Below are positions 42,247 through 50,951 of a stretch of 64,000 nt of DNA, piece after piece. The notes beneath the pieces are model-generated. The model searched no databases, was not told the origin of the DNA, and saw only the letters and a list, made by a program, of their open reading frames with translations. How positions within the stretch are numbered: position 1 is the stretch's first letter; each line of letters starts with the position of its first letter. A program made the translations under genes and the position numbers. Source of the DNA: CAYSQW01 sp964433135 (GTDB lineage Bacteria; Acidobacteriota; Aminicenantia; Aminicenantales; Aminicenantaceae); NCBI GenBank assembly GCA_964433135.1, contig CAYSQW010000012.1:1-64000 (forward strand), given 5' to 3'.

Positions 42247-45200
42247 ATGGCGAAACTCGATAGAAGGGGGAGGCTTTGGCTTCAGGAAAAATTCGGTGAC
42301 AGGGTCAATCTGAATCCTACCGAAAGGCTGCTTTACAGTCACGACATCGCCGCTATCCCGGGCCTTTTCAAGCCGCTGGTCGGGAACACGATCCCGGATG
42401 CGGTCATTCAGCCTCGTAGTGAAGAGGAACTGGCGGAGTTGGCTCGCTGGGCGGCGGAGAATAAGATCCCGTTGGTGCCGCGCGGAAAAGGTTCCTCTGG
42501 ATACGGCGGCATCATTCCCATGAAAAAAGGATTGGTGGTTGATTTCTACCGTATGAAGGATGTTGTCGCCGTCGATGTGGAAAATAATCTGGTGACGACT
42601 CAGCCGGGTATCACCTGGGAACAGCTTGATCGCAAGCTGAAACCTAAGGGGTTGGTCATCCGCCTGTATCCGACCAGTTATCCCTCATCTTCGGTGGGAG
42701 GATGGCTGGCCCAGGGAGGGGCGGGGATCGGATCCTATGAATTCGGCTGGTTTACCGAGAACGTGGTCAAGGCCCGGGTGGTTCTTCCCGACGGCAAGAT
42801 CAAGGAGTTTTCCGGAGATGACCTTGAGATCGTTGCGGACGCGGAGGGCATCACGGGGCTTATCAGTGAAGTGACCCTTCGTGTTCAGCCGCTTTCGGAG
42901 ATCGCGGTGGCCGCCGTCGCCTGTCCCGATGCGCATAAACTCTCGCGCATATTCGAGGATTTCATCGCCGAGGACCTGCCGATATGGTCGGTCGTATTCA
43001 TTAATCCCCGTATGGCGGAAATGAAAAACCGTTCTCCGGTGATGATGCATCAAGGTCATCCGGTCGAGCATAAAGTCATCCTGCCTGCGGCCTATATCAT
43101 CACCTTGGCGTTTCGTAAGGCGGACGAGGAGAAAATCCGGGACCGACTGCCTCATATCATCAAGAAATGCGAGGGAGAAATTTTGAGCCAGGAAATCGCC
43201 GATCATGAATGGGAGAACCGTTTCAAACTGATGGTCGTGAAGCGGCTGGGACCATCGTTGGTTCCCGCGGAAGTCGTGATCCCCTTGGAGAAGCTCGGCG
43301 ATGTAATGGATGACATTGAAAACAAGATAAATCAGCCCGTCGTAAAGGAGGGCGTCATCATCAAGCGGGGAAGGAAGGGGAAACCGGAAGCCGTGATCCT
43401 GGGCTTCATTCCCAGCGATCAGCGAAAATTCTCCTATAATTTTGTCTTCGGCTTGGTGATGACCATCATGAAGATCGCCCGGCGTCACGGCGGTCGTCCC
43501 TATTCGACGGGGATTTATTTCACAGGAAAGGCCGGTGAGATCCTGGGAGGGGACCGGGCCGCCCGGATAAAGGAGTTCAAGAGGTCCGTCGATCCCCGAA
43601 AAATTCTGAATCCGGGGAAGGTGATCCAAAAAAACCTGGTCAGTCGGGCCTTGGGAATCGCCACGGTGTTCGAGCCCCTGGTGCGGCCTTTGGGCAACAG
43701 CGTAGTGACCGAGGTCGGTGAACGTCTGGAAAAGCCCGTTCGGGGGATCCCGGCGGATGTCGCGTGGTACGCGTATGCCTGCTCTCAGTGCGGTTACTGC
43801 CTGGATGAATGCGACCAGTTCTTCGGGCGGGGATGGGAAAGCCAGTCCCCTAGAGGGAAATGGTATTGGCTGCGGGAATATATGGCCGGCCGAACGAAAT
43901 GGAACCAGTTCATGGTGGACACCATGCTGGTTTGCACAACCTGCGAATTTTGCAATCTTCGCTGCTCGGCCGCGCTTCCCATCGAATCTTCCTGGATGAA
44001 ACTGCGTGGAAAGCTGATCGACGAGGACAAGGAAATGACATTTCCTCCTTTTGAAATGATGGGGGCCGCCCTGCGTGCGGAGGGAAATATCTGGGCGGGA
44101 TACCGGAAGGACCGAACGGAATGGATGCCAAAAGAACTGGAAGAAAAACATGGCCCCGAACACAAGAGCCGCAATGTGTATTTCGCCGGCTGCACCGCTT
44201 CTTATGTCGAACACGATATCGCGGCCGCGGCGGTCACGCTTCTGGATCATGCCGGAGTGGATTTTTCGATCCTGGGCAATGTGGAAAACTGCTGTGGAAC
44301 CCCGATGCTGGTGGCCGGAAAATGGGATATTTTTCAGGAAATTATGAAAGCGAATATCGCTGCCGTCAAGGAGGCGGGAGCAGATACCGTTATTACGTCC
44401 TGCCCCGCCTGCGACATGATGTGGCGGACCACCTATGCCGAATGGGCTGAAAAGACGGGGATGGAATACGACATCAAAACCAGGCATTACAGCGAAGTGC
44501 TGGCCGAACAGATCCGCACCGGAGAATTTGCTTTCACCCACCCGATCGATGAAAAGGTGACCTGGCATGATTCCTGCCATATCGGCCGCGTTTCCGGAGT
44601 GTATGAAGAACCGCGGGAGGTCATTCAAGCCGTTCCCGGGGTTACCTTTGAGGATATGGCTCACAACCGGGAGGAGGGGCACTGCTGCGGCAGTGTTCTG
44701 ACGCTGATCAAGGAGCCGCCCGTGGCCGCCGATATCGGGAAATCCCGGATGGATGAAGCCGCCGAGATCCATGCCGACCGCATGCTGGCGCTCTGTCCCT
44801 GCTGTGAATTCCAGTTCCGGGTTACTAAAGATAAAAAAAATCTCCCGATCGAAGTCCAGGACTTGGCGACCTTCGCCTGCCGGGCTCTCGGTAAAGAGTT
44901 CAAGGATCCCAGCCCCGAAGTTCAGAAACAATGGGCGGTTTTCGAAGCCATGATCGAATTGATGACGCCGGAGGGATTTGCCGAATTGATGGGATCCATG
45001 TGGCCGGAACTGCTCTCCGCCATGCCGATGGGGATGGGAAGGATGATGCGGTTCATTGGAAAAATGGGATTCGTGGGAGATGCGCTGTTTGCGCTCATGA
45101 AGCCCGTTTTCCCCGTGCTGTTTCCGCGTTTGCTTCCCGGAATGATGCCGAAGGTGATGGCGACCATGCTGAACCGGGTGGATGAACGCATACCGATGCC

Positions 45201-45339
45201 GGAATATATGGCTGAGCAGATGCCGGATCTGATGCCGAAAGTCATGGATAACCTGATGCCCAAGATGCTCCCCGATATCGTTCCCTTGGTGGTCCCGAGC
45301 ATGATCGCGTTTCTCCGGGGTCGGGTCGCCGCCGCTTGA
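42247..45339 (+). CDS. FAD-linked oxidase/Fe-S oxidoreductase fusion (D-lactate/glycolate dehydrogenase-like) with Met/Pro-rich tail
   Basis: 1030 residues from ATG 42247 (GGGAGG upstream). Residues about 40-230 are a PCMH-type FAD-binding domain (VIQPRSEEELAELARWA, VPRGKGSSGYGG, SSVGGWLAQGGAGIGSYEFG). A C-terminal FAD-oxidase domain runs to about residue 460. Two [4Fe-4S] sites follow: CSQCGYCLDEC (Cys512, 515, 518) and CTTCEFCNLRC (Cys563, 566, 569). Then come CCG domains (NCCGTPM, TSCPACDMMW, WHDSCHIGRVSG, HCCGSVL). The last ~110 residues are rich in Met and Pro (IPMPEYMAEQMPDLMPKVM). The enzyme probably oxidises a 2-hydroxy acid and hands electrons to a membrane or Fe-S partner. Confidence 0.88.
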   Translation: MAKLDRRGRLWLQEKFGDRVNLNPTERLLYSHDIAAIPGLFKPLVGNTIPDAVIQPRSEEELAELARWAAENKIPLVPRGKGSSGYGGIIPMKKGLVVDFYRMKDVVAVDVENNLVTTQPGITWEQLDRKLKPKGLVIRLYPTSYPSSSVGGWLAQGGAGIGSYEFGWFTENVVKARVVLPDGKIKEFSGDDLEIVADAEGITGLISEVTLRVQPLSEIAVAAVACPDAHKLSRIFEDFIAEDLPIWSVVFINPRMAEMKNRSPVMMHQGHPVEHKVILPAAYIITLAFRKADEEKIRDRLPHIIKKCEGEILSQEIADHEWENRFKLMVVKRLGPSLVPAEVVIPLEKLGDVMDDIENKINQPVVKEGVIIKRGRKGKPEAVILGFIPSDQRKFSYNFVFGLVMTIMKIARRHGGRPYSTGIYFTGKAGEILGGDRAARIKEFKRSVDPRKILNPGKVIQKNLVSRALGIATVFEPLVRPLGNSVVTEVGERLEKPVRGIPADVAWYAYACSQCGYCLDECDQFFGRGWESQSPRGKWYWLREYMAGRTKWNQFMVDTMLVCTTCEFCNLRCSAALPIESSWMKLRGKLIDEDKEMTFPPFEMMGAALRAEGNIWAGYRKDRTEWMPKELEEKHGPEHKSRNVYFAGCTASYVEHDIAAAAVTLLDHAGVDFSILGNVENCCGTPMLVAGKWDIFQEIMKANIAAVKEAGADTVITSCPACDMMWRTTYAEWAEKTGMEYDIKTRHYSEVLAEQIRTGEFAFTHPIDEKVTWHDSCHIGRVSGVYEEPREVIQAVPGVTFEDMAHNREEGHCCGSVLTLIKEPPVAADIGKSRMDEAAEIHADRMLALCPCCEFQFRVTKDKKNLPIEVQDLATFACRALGKEFKDPSPEVQKQWAVFEAMIELMTPEGFAELMGSMWPELLSAMPMGMGRMMRFIGKMGFVGDALFALMKPVFPVLFPRLLPGMMPKVMATMLNRVDERIPMPEYMAEQMPDLMPKVMDNLMPKMLPDIVPLVVPSMIAFLRGRVAAA

Positions 45340-45366
45340 AGCCGTCGTCCGGTATCATAAGCAAAA

Positions 45367-45396
45367 AAAAAGGGACTCCTTTCGGGAGCCCCTTTT
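45367..45396. terminator. Bidirectional rho-independent terminator
   Basis: AAAAGGGACTCC-TTTC-GGGAGCCCCTTTT: a GC-rich stem with one mismatch and A/T tracts on both sides, lying between the convergent stops at 45339 and 45410. It should end both transcripts. Confidence 0.85.
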
Positions 45397-45409
45397 CGAG
45401 TGCGAGCGT

Positions 45410-46237
45410 CTATTTAGAACTGCGGAGGATGATGTCGCCGTTGCGGGTCTCGAACCGGTACTCCGGTCCGCCCCCGTTGATCGTACCGTAGATATTGTCG
45501 TCGAAACTGATTTTGAATGCCCCTCCCTTATCCCGCTCGTCTTTCTGCCTTTTGACCGGTTTGGTTTCCAGCGTCAGGTCGAAGTCGCTTAAAACTTCCC
45601 CTTGTTCGGTTCTAAGAACGGCCGTCGCTTTGATCGTGGGAGGAAAGGTGACGTCTATATCCCCATTGTAGGTGCTGAACGACATGGGCTTTTCGGGATC
45701 GATGCGGTCGAACACGACCCGGACCTCGCCGTTGTGGGTATTGGCGATGATGGATCCCGAGATCCCGGTGAATGTAAGCGGTCCGTTGTGATGGTCGGCC
45801 TCGATTTCCCCCTGGATGTTTTCGACGATGATCTCACCGTTGTTGTGCCCGTCCAACCTGAGAGATGTGTTGAGCGGCACCTCGATGACGAGATCCACGG
45901 CTTTTTGAAGGGAAGAGACCTCGACCGACATGATGTTGTTCTTTTCGACGATCTCGAGTCCGGTGGTGGAGAGCCGTATCCTTTTCATCCCGTCTTTTAC
46001 GGAAGGCGAGTCCGTTACGGGCCGGGTTCGAATCCGCGCTTCCACGGAAACATCCTTTCTCGACGTTCCTTTGACGATGATGCTGCCGGTATGGGTGCTG
46101 GCCTCCAGCAGTCCGGGCCGCGAAGGATCGCTGAATTCGACCGTGGCCCGGTCCGATTTAGTCTCCTGGCCCGCGGCCGCCGGAACCGCCAGCAGCATGC
46201 AGAGGGCGTATACGAAGAATACATGTTGTTTTTTCAT
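45410..46237 (-). CDS. Secreted DUF4097 (adhesin-like beta-repeat) protein, copy 1
   Basis: 275 residues. The signal peptide FFVYALCMLLAVPAAAGQ is followed by repeated short strands with small residues and Asn-Gly turns: STHTGSIIVKGTSRKDVSVEA, GHNNGEIIVENIQGEIEADHHNGPLTF, NTHNGEVRV, STYNGDIDV (parts). This is the DUF4097 beta-helix-like pattern. Proteins of this kind are often encoded next to ECF sigma factors. No catalytic motif is seen; it is likely periplasmic or surface exposed. It lies 13 nt after the paralogue at 46251-47108 and is the last gene of the sigma-factor operon. Confidence 0.8.
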   Translation of the reverse strand: MKKQHVFFVYALCMLLAVPAAAGQETKSDRATVEFSDPSRPGLLEASTHTGSIIVKGTSRKDVSVEARIRTRPVTDSPSVKDGMKRIRLSTTGLEIVEKNNIMSVEVSSLQKAVDLVIEVPLNTSLRLDGHNNGEIIVENIQGEIEADHHNGPLTFTGISGSIIANTHNGEVRVVFDRIDPEKPMSFSTYNGDIDVTFPPTIKATAVLRTEQGEVLSDFDLTLETKPVKRQKDERDKGGAFKISFDDNIYGTINGGGPEYRFETRNGDIILRSSK

Positions 46238-46250
46238 GTCTGCCTCCTGG

Positions 46251-47108
46251 TTATCTTTGATTTATGAGAAGATCCCCGTTCAGGGTATCCATTTTTATTT
46301 TGGGGCCGCCTTTCCCGATGCGGATCCCGAAGAAGCGGCTGCTCTTATAGATGAACTTCCCCCTTTTTTTTCGGATCTCGGGGGCGTCCGCGGGCAGGGG
46401 GGTATACGGAAAATCCGAATACGCGTCCCCGTTGAATGTTTTCAAACGGAAATCGGCGGAGAGATGGGGGGGGAAGATCGTTTTGATATCACCATTGATG
46501 GTGTGCAGGGAGCAGTCATGTTCGGGATGGCGAACGAAATGCGCCGTCACCTCACCGTTGACGGTATGAGCGGTGCCGCCGCCGCCGATCGCAATGAGGG
46601 AAATTTCGCCGTTGACGTTGCGGATTTCGAAGTTGCCTTCAACGGATTCGACGCGGATATCTCCGTCATTGACGGTTTTGAGCGAGAGCTCCGTTTTCCG
46701 GGGAATCTGGATTTCGAAGTCATAATGCACCCGGTATCCGGGGTCCCGCCGGCGGTGCCTTCGTTCTTCCCGATCATTTTCCCGGAAAGGGCCGTCGACA
46801 TAGATGTCTATCAGGTTCCCGTCTCTGTAAATGTCGAGCTTGACTTCTTCGCGGGCTTGAGCGATTTTCTCCTGACTTTGGGCCTTGATGGTTTGGTGGG
46901 CCAGCAGAGCGACGTCATGCCGGTCCGTGCCCGTAACCGTGATCGAGCCGAAGATGTTGTCCACCCGGACTTCCCTCGTCTTGGAAGAATCGATGAAGCT
47001 TAATGTTTCCCGGATGGTCTCCTTGGCTTGGACGCGGTAGCGCTCTTCACCGCCCTCCGTGAGGCCGGTCAGGAAAAAAATGAGGATCAAGCCTATAATC
47101 CTTTTCAT
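46251..47108 (-). CDS. Secreted DUF4097 protein, copy 2
   Basis: 285 residues from ATG 47108 (AAGGAG 6 nt upstream; the open frame extends to 47168). The signal peptide is MKRIIGLILIFFLTGLTEGG. The mature part has the same strand-turn pattern as the downstream copy: VDNIFGSITVTGTDRHDVAL, VNDGDIRVESVEGNFEIRNVNGEISL, HTVNGEVTAHF and TINGDIKTIF (parts). An Arg-rich insert (EERRHRRRDPG) and a KKRGKFIYKSS region differ from the first copy. The similarity suggests tandem duplication. Function unknown. Confidence 0.8.
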   Translation of the reverse strand: MKRIIGLILIFFLTGLTEGGEERYRVQAKETIRETLSFIDSSKTREVRVDNIFGSITVTGTDRHDVALLAHQTIKAQSQEKIAQAREEVKLDIYRDGNLIDIYVDGPFRENDREERRHRRRDPGYRVHYDFEIQIPRKTELSLKTVNDGDIRVESVEGNFEIRNVNGEISLIAIGGGGTAHTVNGEVTAHFVRHPEHDCSLHTINGDIKTIFPPHLSADFRLKTFNGDAYSDFPYTPLPADAPEIRKKRGKFIYKSSRFFGIRIGKGGPKIKMDTLNGDLLINQR

Positions 47109-47121
47109 CACCATCTCCTTA

Positions 47122-47940
47122 TCAAAAACGGATCCTTTGCATCCCTTCTTCAGCCCTGAGGCGGACATCGGGAATCAAATCCTTGCTTCGAATGAAGTGC
47201 TTCAATGCCGCGGCGGCCCGTTCTTCCCGCAGGCTGACGATAAGGTCGATAAGGGCGATCTGAACCAGGGGGGATTCCTGGCCGTCCAGAGCGTTCAGAA
47301 TACCTTCGCGAACAACGGGATCATTACGGAAGAGGTAGAGGGCGTCCACGGCCGCCAGGCGGATATTAACGCTGGGGTCGTTTTCGAGTGCAAAAAGCAG
47401 GGCCTTAAGGGTTTCCGCATTGGGAGAGTCGGTTCGAGTGCTCAGGTTGACGCCGTAAAGGCGTTTGCTGGCGGCGGGCTGCTCCAGAAGCGACACGGCC
47501 AGCATTTGACGGGTTCCGTTCACCTCCCGGCGGAGGGATGCGATGTCGGCTCTATGTGCCGCCTCTCCTCTCAGAAAATACCCCGCCGTCAGTGCCGTGG
47601 CGACCAGGAGAAGCGTGATTCCGAACTGCAATGCCGGGCGCTGGGGCCAAAACTTTTGCCACCAGCCGGACAAAAGGGATTTCCATCCCAAATTGCGCGG
47701 AGCATGTTCCATACCCTGCTTGTAAGCTTCCAGCATGGAATAGAACCGCGTTCTCAATCCTTCTCCCGGCAGTTCTTCCGGCATGACGCCCAGTTTGGTC
47801 CAGACGGCGCTTAAGCTTTCCAGTTCCGCCCGGCATGCGGGACAGGCCGCCGCATGTTCTTGTATGCCTTCCTGTTCGACGGGATCGAGTACGCCCAACA
47901 AATAGTCAGGGATGTGTGCTCGGAATTGTTGGCAGTTCAT
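47122..47940 (-). CDS. Membrane anti-sigma factor with zinc-finger N-terminus and HEAT-like C-terminus
   Basis: 272 residues. The N-terminal zinc-binding anti-sigma (ZAS) motif is HAAACPACRAEL with His and two Cys, preceded by MNCQQFRAHIPDYLLG. One transmembrane segment (LQFGITLLLVATALTAGYFL) follows at about residues 90-112, then a periplasmic part. The last 100 residues have helix pairs typical of HEAT repeats (VNIRLAAVDALYLFRNDPVV; SPLVQIALIDLIVSLRE). It probably sequesters the ECF sigma factor encoded just upstream; the signal may be sensed outside the membrane by the HEAT-like part. The start overlaps the sigma stop by four bases. Confidence 0.85.
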   Translation of the reverse strand: MNCQQFRAHIPDYLLGVLDPVEQEGIQEHAAACPACRAELESLSAVWTKLGVMPEELPGEGLRTRFYSMLEAYKQGMEHAPRNLGWKSLLSGWWQKFWPQRPALQFGITLLLVATALTAGYFLRGEAAHRADIASLRREVNGTRQMLAVSLLEQPAASKRLYGVNLSTRTDSPNAETLKALLFALENDPSVNIRLAAVDALYLFRNDPVVREGILNALDGQESPLVQIALIDLIVSLREERAAAALKHFIRSKDLIPDVRLRAEEGMQRIRF

Positions 47941-48509
47941 GAGATCGATCCTCCTGAGATTTCAAAATAAATACGCCCCAGCTCCTTGACGGCGCGATGG
48001 ACATGGGCTTTGACGGTTCCGATTTGGCAGCCCATGAGATCGGCGATCTCTCGATACTTCATTCCGTGGAAGCGGGATAGGATAAGCACTTCTCTTTTTT
48101 TTACGGAGAGTCGGGACATGGCTTGTTGAAGAAGTGCGATCTCGGCTCCGGTTTCGAATTCGTTTTCCGGCGCCGGGTCCGGGCCGGTAGGCTCTTCCCA
48201 CTGTTCCTCCAGGGGATAGGTGGATTTTTGTTTGCGCAGGTGGTCGATGTGAGCATTGCGCGCGATCTGGAAAAGCCATGTGGTGAACTTGCTGGTTCCC
48301 CGGTAGCTGTGGCGGTATTTGAGGATGCGGCAGAAGATTTCCTGGACAAGATCCTCGCTCACCTGACGGCTTCCTGTAAGTCTGACTAAGAAATTGAACA
48401 GCGGGACGTGGTGCCTCTCGAAAAGGATGGCCAGCTGTTCGATTTTTCCATCTCTGACATTTTCCATGACTTGGGTATCCGTCAAGGCTTGGTGCTTTCC
48501 AATATTCAT
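47937..48509 (-). CDS. ECF-type RNA polymerase sigma-70 factor
   Basis: 190 residues from ATG 48509; the open frame extends to 48719 but sigma homology begins at the internal Met. Region 2 contains LVRLTGSRQVSEDLVQEIFCRILKYRHSYRG with the ECF core-binding and -10 recognition parts, and TWLFQIARNAHIDHLR. Region 4 is REVLILSRFHGMKYREIADLMGCQIGTVKAHVHRAVKEL (in part). It heads an operon with its membrane anti-sigma factor and two DUF4097 genes, probably an envelope-stress or surface-state regulon. An auto-regulatory promoter-like site lies just upstream. Confidence 0.93.
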   Translation of the reverse strand: MNIGKHQALTDTQVMENVRDGKIEQLAILFERHHVPLFNFLVRLTGSRQVSEDLVQEIFCRILKYRHSYRGTSKFTTWLFQIARNAHIDHLRKQKSTYPLEEQWEEPTGPDPAPENEFETGAEIALLQQAMSRLSVKKREVLILSRFHGMKYREIADLMGCQIGTVKAHVHRAVKELGRIYFEISGGSIS

Positions 48510-48528
48510 GATTTTCCGTTTCAAGGAG

Positions 48529-48557
48529 TTAGACTGCTTTCCCTTAAAAATGTTACA
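48529..48557 (-). promoter_or_regulatory. Candidate ECF auto-regulatory promoter
   Basis: On the minus strand TGTAAC (complement of 48552-48557), a 17-nt spacer, then GTCTAA (complement of 48529-48534), 20 nt before the sigma-factor ATG. The TGTAAC/GTCTAA pair has the style of ECF-sigma promoters and differs from the sigma-70 boxes of this window. Confidence 0.55.
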
Positions 48558-48606
48558 TGAAAAGATGAAATAAAGCCATGCGTCCTTATTCGTCGGAGGG
48601 GAGTGA

Positions 48607-48635
48607 TTGACTTGCCTCGGGGGGGGTGTTATAAC
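48607..48635 (+). promoter_or_regulatory. Promoter of purM
   Basis: TTGACT (48607-48612), 17 nt including a run of nine G, TATAAC (48630-48635); ATG 48661 is 25 nt downstream. Good match to the sigma-70 consensus. Confidence 0.65.
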
Positions 48636-48660
48636 ATGGGAAACGGAATAAGGATGAGCC

Positions 48661-49662
48661 ATGGTTGAGTTGACATACAAAAAAGCCGGAGTAAATATCG
48701 ATGCCGCCGATGCTTTCATTTCCAGGATTCAGCCGCTCATCAAAAGGACGCAGGGGCCTGAAATCCTGGGGGGAGCCGGCGGGTTCGGCGGATTGTTCCA
48801 TCCACGATGGTCACGTTACCGAGATCCGGTTCTGGTCGCTTCGACGGACGGAGTAGGAACCAAGCTGCTGTTGGCCGATGTTCAAAACAAGTACGATACC
48901 ATCGGCATCGACCTGGTTGCCATGTGCGTGGATGATGTCGTTTGCGTCGGCGCGCAGCCGCTATTTTTCCTGGATTATATCGCATGCGGCAGGCTCGATG
49001 GAGATAAACTGCACGCGGTGATGAAAGGCATCTCGCGCGGATGCCGCCGGGCCGGTTGTGCCTTGATCGGAGGAGAGACCGCCGAACTGCCGGGAATGTA
49101 TGAAGAGGAAGCCATCGATCTGGCGGGATTCTGCGTGGGGATCGTCAGCCGGAATAAAATTATCGATGGAGCGGCCTGTCGCCCCGGAGATAAAATCATC
49201 GGATTGGCGTCCAGCGGAGTCCACAGCAACGGCTTGTCATTGGCCCGCAGGGCGTTTACGAAACAAGAGCTGGGGGGGGCTGTGGGAAAAGAGCTGCTCA
49301 GGCCCACGAAAATCTACGCCGGCATTCTGCCGCCGCTTATGAACCGGTTTCGAATAAAGGCCGTCGCTCACATCACCGGGGGCGGTTTTTACGACAACAT
49401 TCCCCGGGCTCTGCCGTCGGGATTGGGGGCGCGCATCGTTCGCGGATCCTGGAAGGTTCCCGCGATATTCAATCGCATTCAGCAACGGGGGAAGATAGCG
49501 GATGAGGAGATGTTCCGCACCTTCAACATGGGAGTGGGCATGATCCTGGTGGTGGGTTCGCGCAGCGTATCCGGGCTGATGGCAAAATGCGGAGAACTTA
49601 AGCAGAAAGCATGGGTCATCGGGGACGTCGTGGCCGGGAACGGGGACGTCGAGATCTCGTAA
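48661..49662 (+). CDS. purM: Phosphoribosylformylglycinamidine cyclo-ligase
   Basis: 333 residues. Family motifs: YKKAGVNIDAAD at the start, GGFGGLFH, ASTDGVGTKLLLA, GIDLVAMCVDD, GGETAELPGMY, ASSGVHSNGLSLAR and ITGGGFYDNIPR. PurM closes the imidazole ring (FGAM to AIR) with ATP in purine synthesis. The usual HxG/N metal or ATP-binding residues are present. It has its own promoter-like sequence and is divergent from the ECF sigma operon. No other purine gene is nearby, so it appears to be dispersed in this genome. Confidence 0.96.
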   Translation: MVELTYKKAGVNIDAADAFISRIQPLIKRTQGPEILGGAGGFGGLFHPRWSRYRDPVLVASTDGVGTKLLLADVQNKYDTIGIDLVAMCVDDVVCVGAQPLFFLDYIACGRLDGDKLHAVMKGISRGCRRAGCALIGGETAELPGMYEEEAIDLAGFCVGIVSRNKIIDGAACRPGDKIIGLASSGVHSNGLSLARRAFTKQELGGAVGKELLRPTKIYAGILPPLMNRFRIKAVAHITGGGFYDNIPRALPSGLGARIVRGSWKVPAIFNRIQQRGKIADEEMFRTFNMGVGMILVVGSRSVSGLMAKCGELKQKAWVIGDVVAGNGDVEIS

Positions 49663-49796
49663 TCATTTTTATCAGAAAAAATTCTCTCCGTCCTCATTGG
49701 TGTCATTGTGGAAAGGGATCCGGGGATCGTTGCATCGCGCGATGTTCATGTTATACTGGTTGATACGGATCGGTCTGGATGAAGCCGGAGAGAGGC

Positions 49797-50459
49797 ATGA
49801 TGCGTGCTGACGGTATGAAACGGATGTTTAAACGGGGAATCGGTTTGGGATTGTTGCTGATGGTGCTTTTGCCCGGATTCGGCCGGGCGCAAAAAGTCAG
49901 GGTGTCGTTCCTTACCGGGGGATGCATCACGTTCGCATACGGTTCAGAACAGGATTATGTCCTGGGGGAAAACGACTTTCCCGTTACACCCGCTCATTCG
50001 TCATTTCACTTAGGGAGCGCTTTGGGAGTGCCGCTGAGTGAAAAGCTGTTGCTGGAACTTGACGGGCGGTTTATCTTTTCTTCGCCGGTGACTCTGGAAG
50101 ATCCTTCCGATGAGGATACGGTGCGGATCGACACCTCGAATCATCTCATGGTGGGAGTGAACCTGATCTATCGGGTAAGCGGAAGCCGCTTCAGGCCTTA
50201 TATTCTGGTCGGCGCCGGATTCGATAAGGTTTTTGCCGAAGATATGACCGCTACCTCGGAATACGGCTTCGATATCATTTTTGAGGCTCCTTCCGGTGGT
50301 GAAAGCCTGGATCCTCTGATAAATATCGGCGCCGGCGGGATGTTCGCACTGAGTCAGCGGCTGGCGCTGCGAATGGATGCCCGTTATGCGCTGATAGCGG
50401 ACAAGACCAATAAACCCAGCAGTCTGAGTTTTTCGCTGGGATTCGCCACCTGGTTTTAA
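49797..50459 (+). CDS. Outer-membrane beta-barrel protein
   Basis: 220 residues from ATG 49797 (GGAGAG upstream; in-frame starts also at 49779 and 49815). The signal peptide RGIGLGLLLMVLLPGFGRAQ is followed by alternating strands and the ending SLSFSLGFATWF with a terminal aromatic residue, typical of outer-membrane beta-barrels. Features such as LGVPLSEKLLLELDGRFIF, VGVNLIYRV, FRPYILVGAGFDKVF and LALRMDARYAL resemble OmpW/OmpA-like barrels. No ligand or partner can be named. It is separated from neighbours by long gaps and has no operon partners. Confidence 0.75.
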   Translation: MMRADGMKRMFKRGIGLGLLLMVLLPGFGRAQKVRVSFLTGGCITFAYGSEQDYVLGENDFPVTPAHSSFHLGSALGVPLSEKLLLELDGRFIFSSPVTLEDPSDEDTVRIDTSNHLMVGVNLIYRVSGSRFRPYILVGAGFDKVFAEDMTATSEYGFDIIFEAPSGGESLDPLINIGAGGMFALSQRLALRMDARYALIADKTNKPSSLSFSLGFATWF

Positions 50460-50951
50460 CCGGCTATGATTTCCTTCCGCCTGTTCTGATGCAATTCTCT
50501 CCGCAATTTCCCATCGCTCCGGATCGCACGTCTCATGCGTTCAAATTTTACGCCGCCGTGGTGGAGTTCGATATGCTGTTGAGGGGTTCGGAATTTAAAG
50601 CCGATTCTTCCCACCGTGATGTTCTGGCTCCGGCCAGGGGGGGCCCGATCCTTATGGAGATCAAGCCGAATTCATCTACCTGGTAGAAATCCGCCGCTTG
50701 CTGGGAAATGGACTTCTGGCTCCGTGAAAAACAGGTATAAAAGGGGCGGGAAGGGATCCCGCCCCTCTTGCATTGTGAAAAGCTCCTTTTCCCCTCGGAT
50801 CGCTCTCAACGGAGTCTCTTTCCAAGGGGAAATTGGACGGGATGGATCGGAAAGGCGCGATAGGCGTCGGGCGGTTGACCTGGTGAGGAAGCTGTGTTAT
50901 AAGCTTTTGTTGGAACCGCCAACCATTGTTTCGTCAGAAGGGAGAAAACTC
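50460..50951. other. 492-base gap without a supported gene
   Basis: It contains a short open frame (50489-50686) with no ribosome-binding site and no recognisable homology, which I do not support, and the hairpin at 50743-50765. The frame of the M14 peptidase is open upstream to 50616 without homology. No tRNA or repeat is visible. Confidence 0.5.
50743..50765. terminator. GC-rich hairpin, probable terminator
   Basis: GGGGCGGGA (50743-50751) and TCCCGCCCC (50757-50765) form a perfect 9-bp stem with a 5-nt loop. It is preceded by AAAA and followed by TCTTGCATT, an imperfect T-tract. It lies downstream of the beta-barrel gene (stop 50459) and upstream of the M14 gene. Confidence 0.6.

Noticed and set aside
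42685..44931. A 748-codon open frame on the minus strand within the FAD/Fe-S fusion gene
   Set aside because: The plus strand carries clear FAD and CCG motifs; the opposite frame has no family motif and is open because of third-position G/C bias.
45602..47003. Long open frames on the plus strand over the two DUF4097 genes
   Set aside because: The minus strand gives two proteins with signal peptides and matching repeats, and the operon order supports them.
50489..50686. A 65-codon open frame in the gap before the M14 gene
   Set aside because: No ribosome-binding site, no motif, and composition similar to non-coding sequence.
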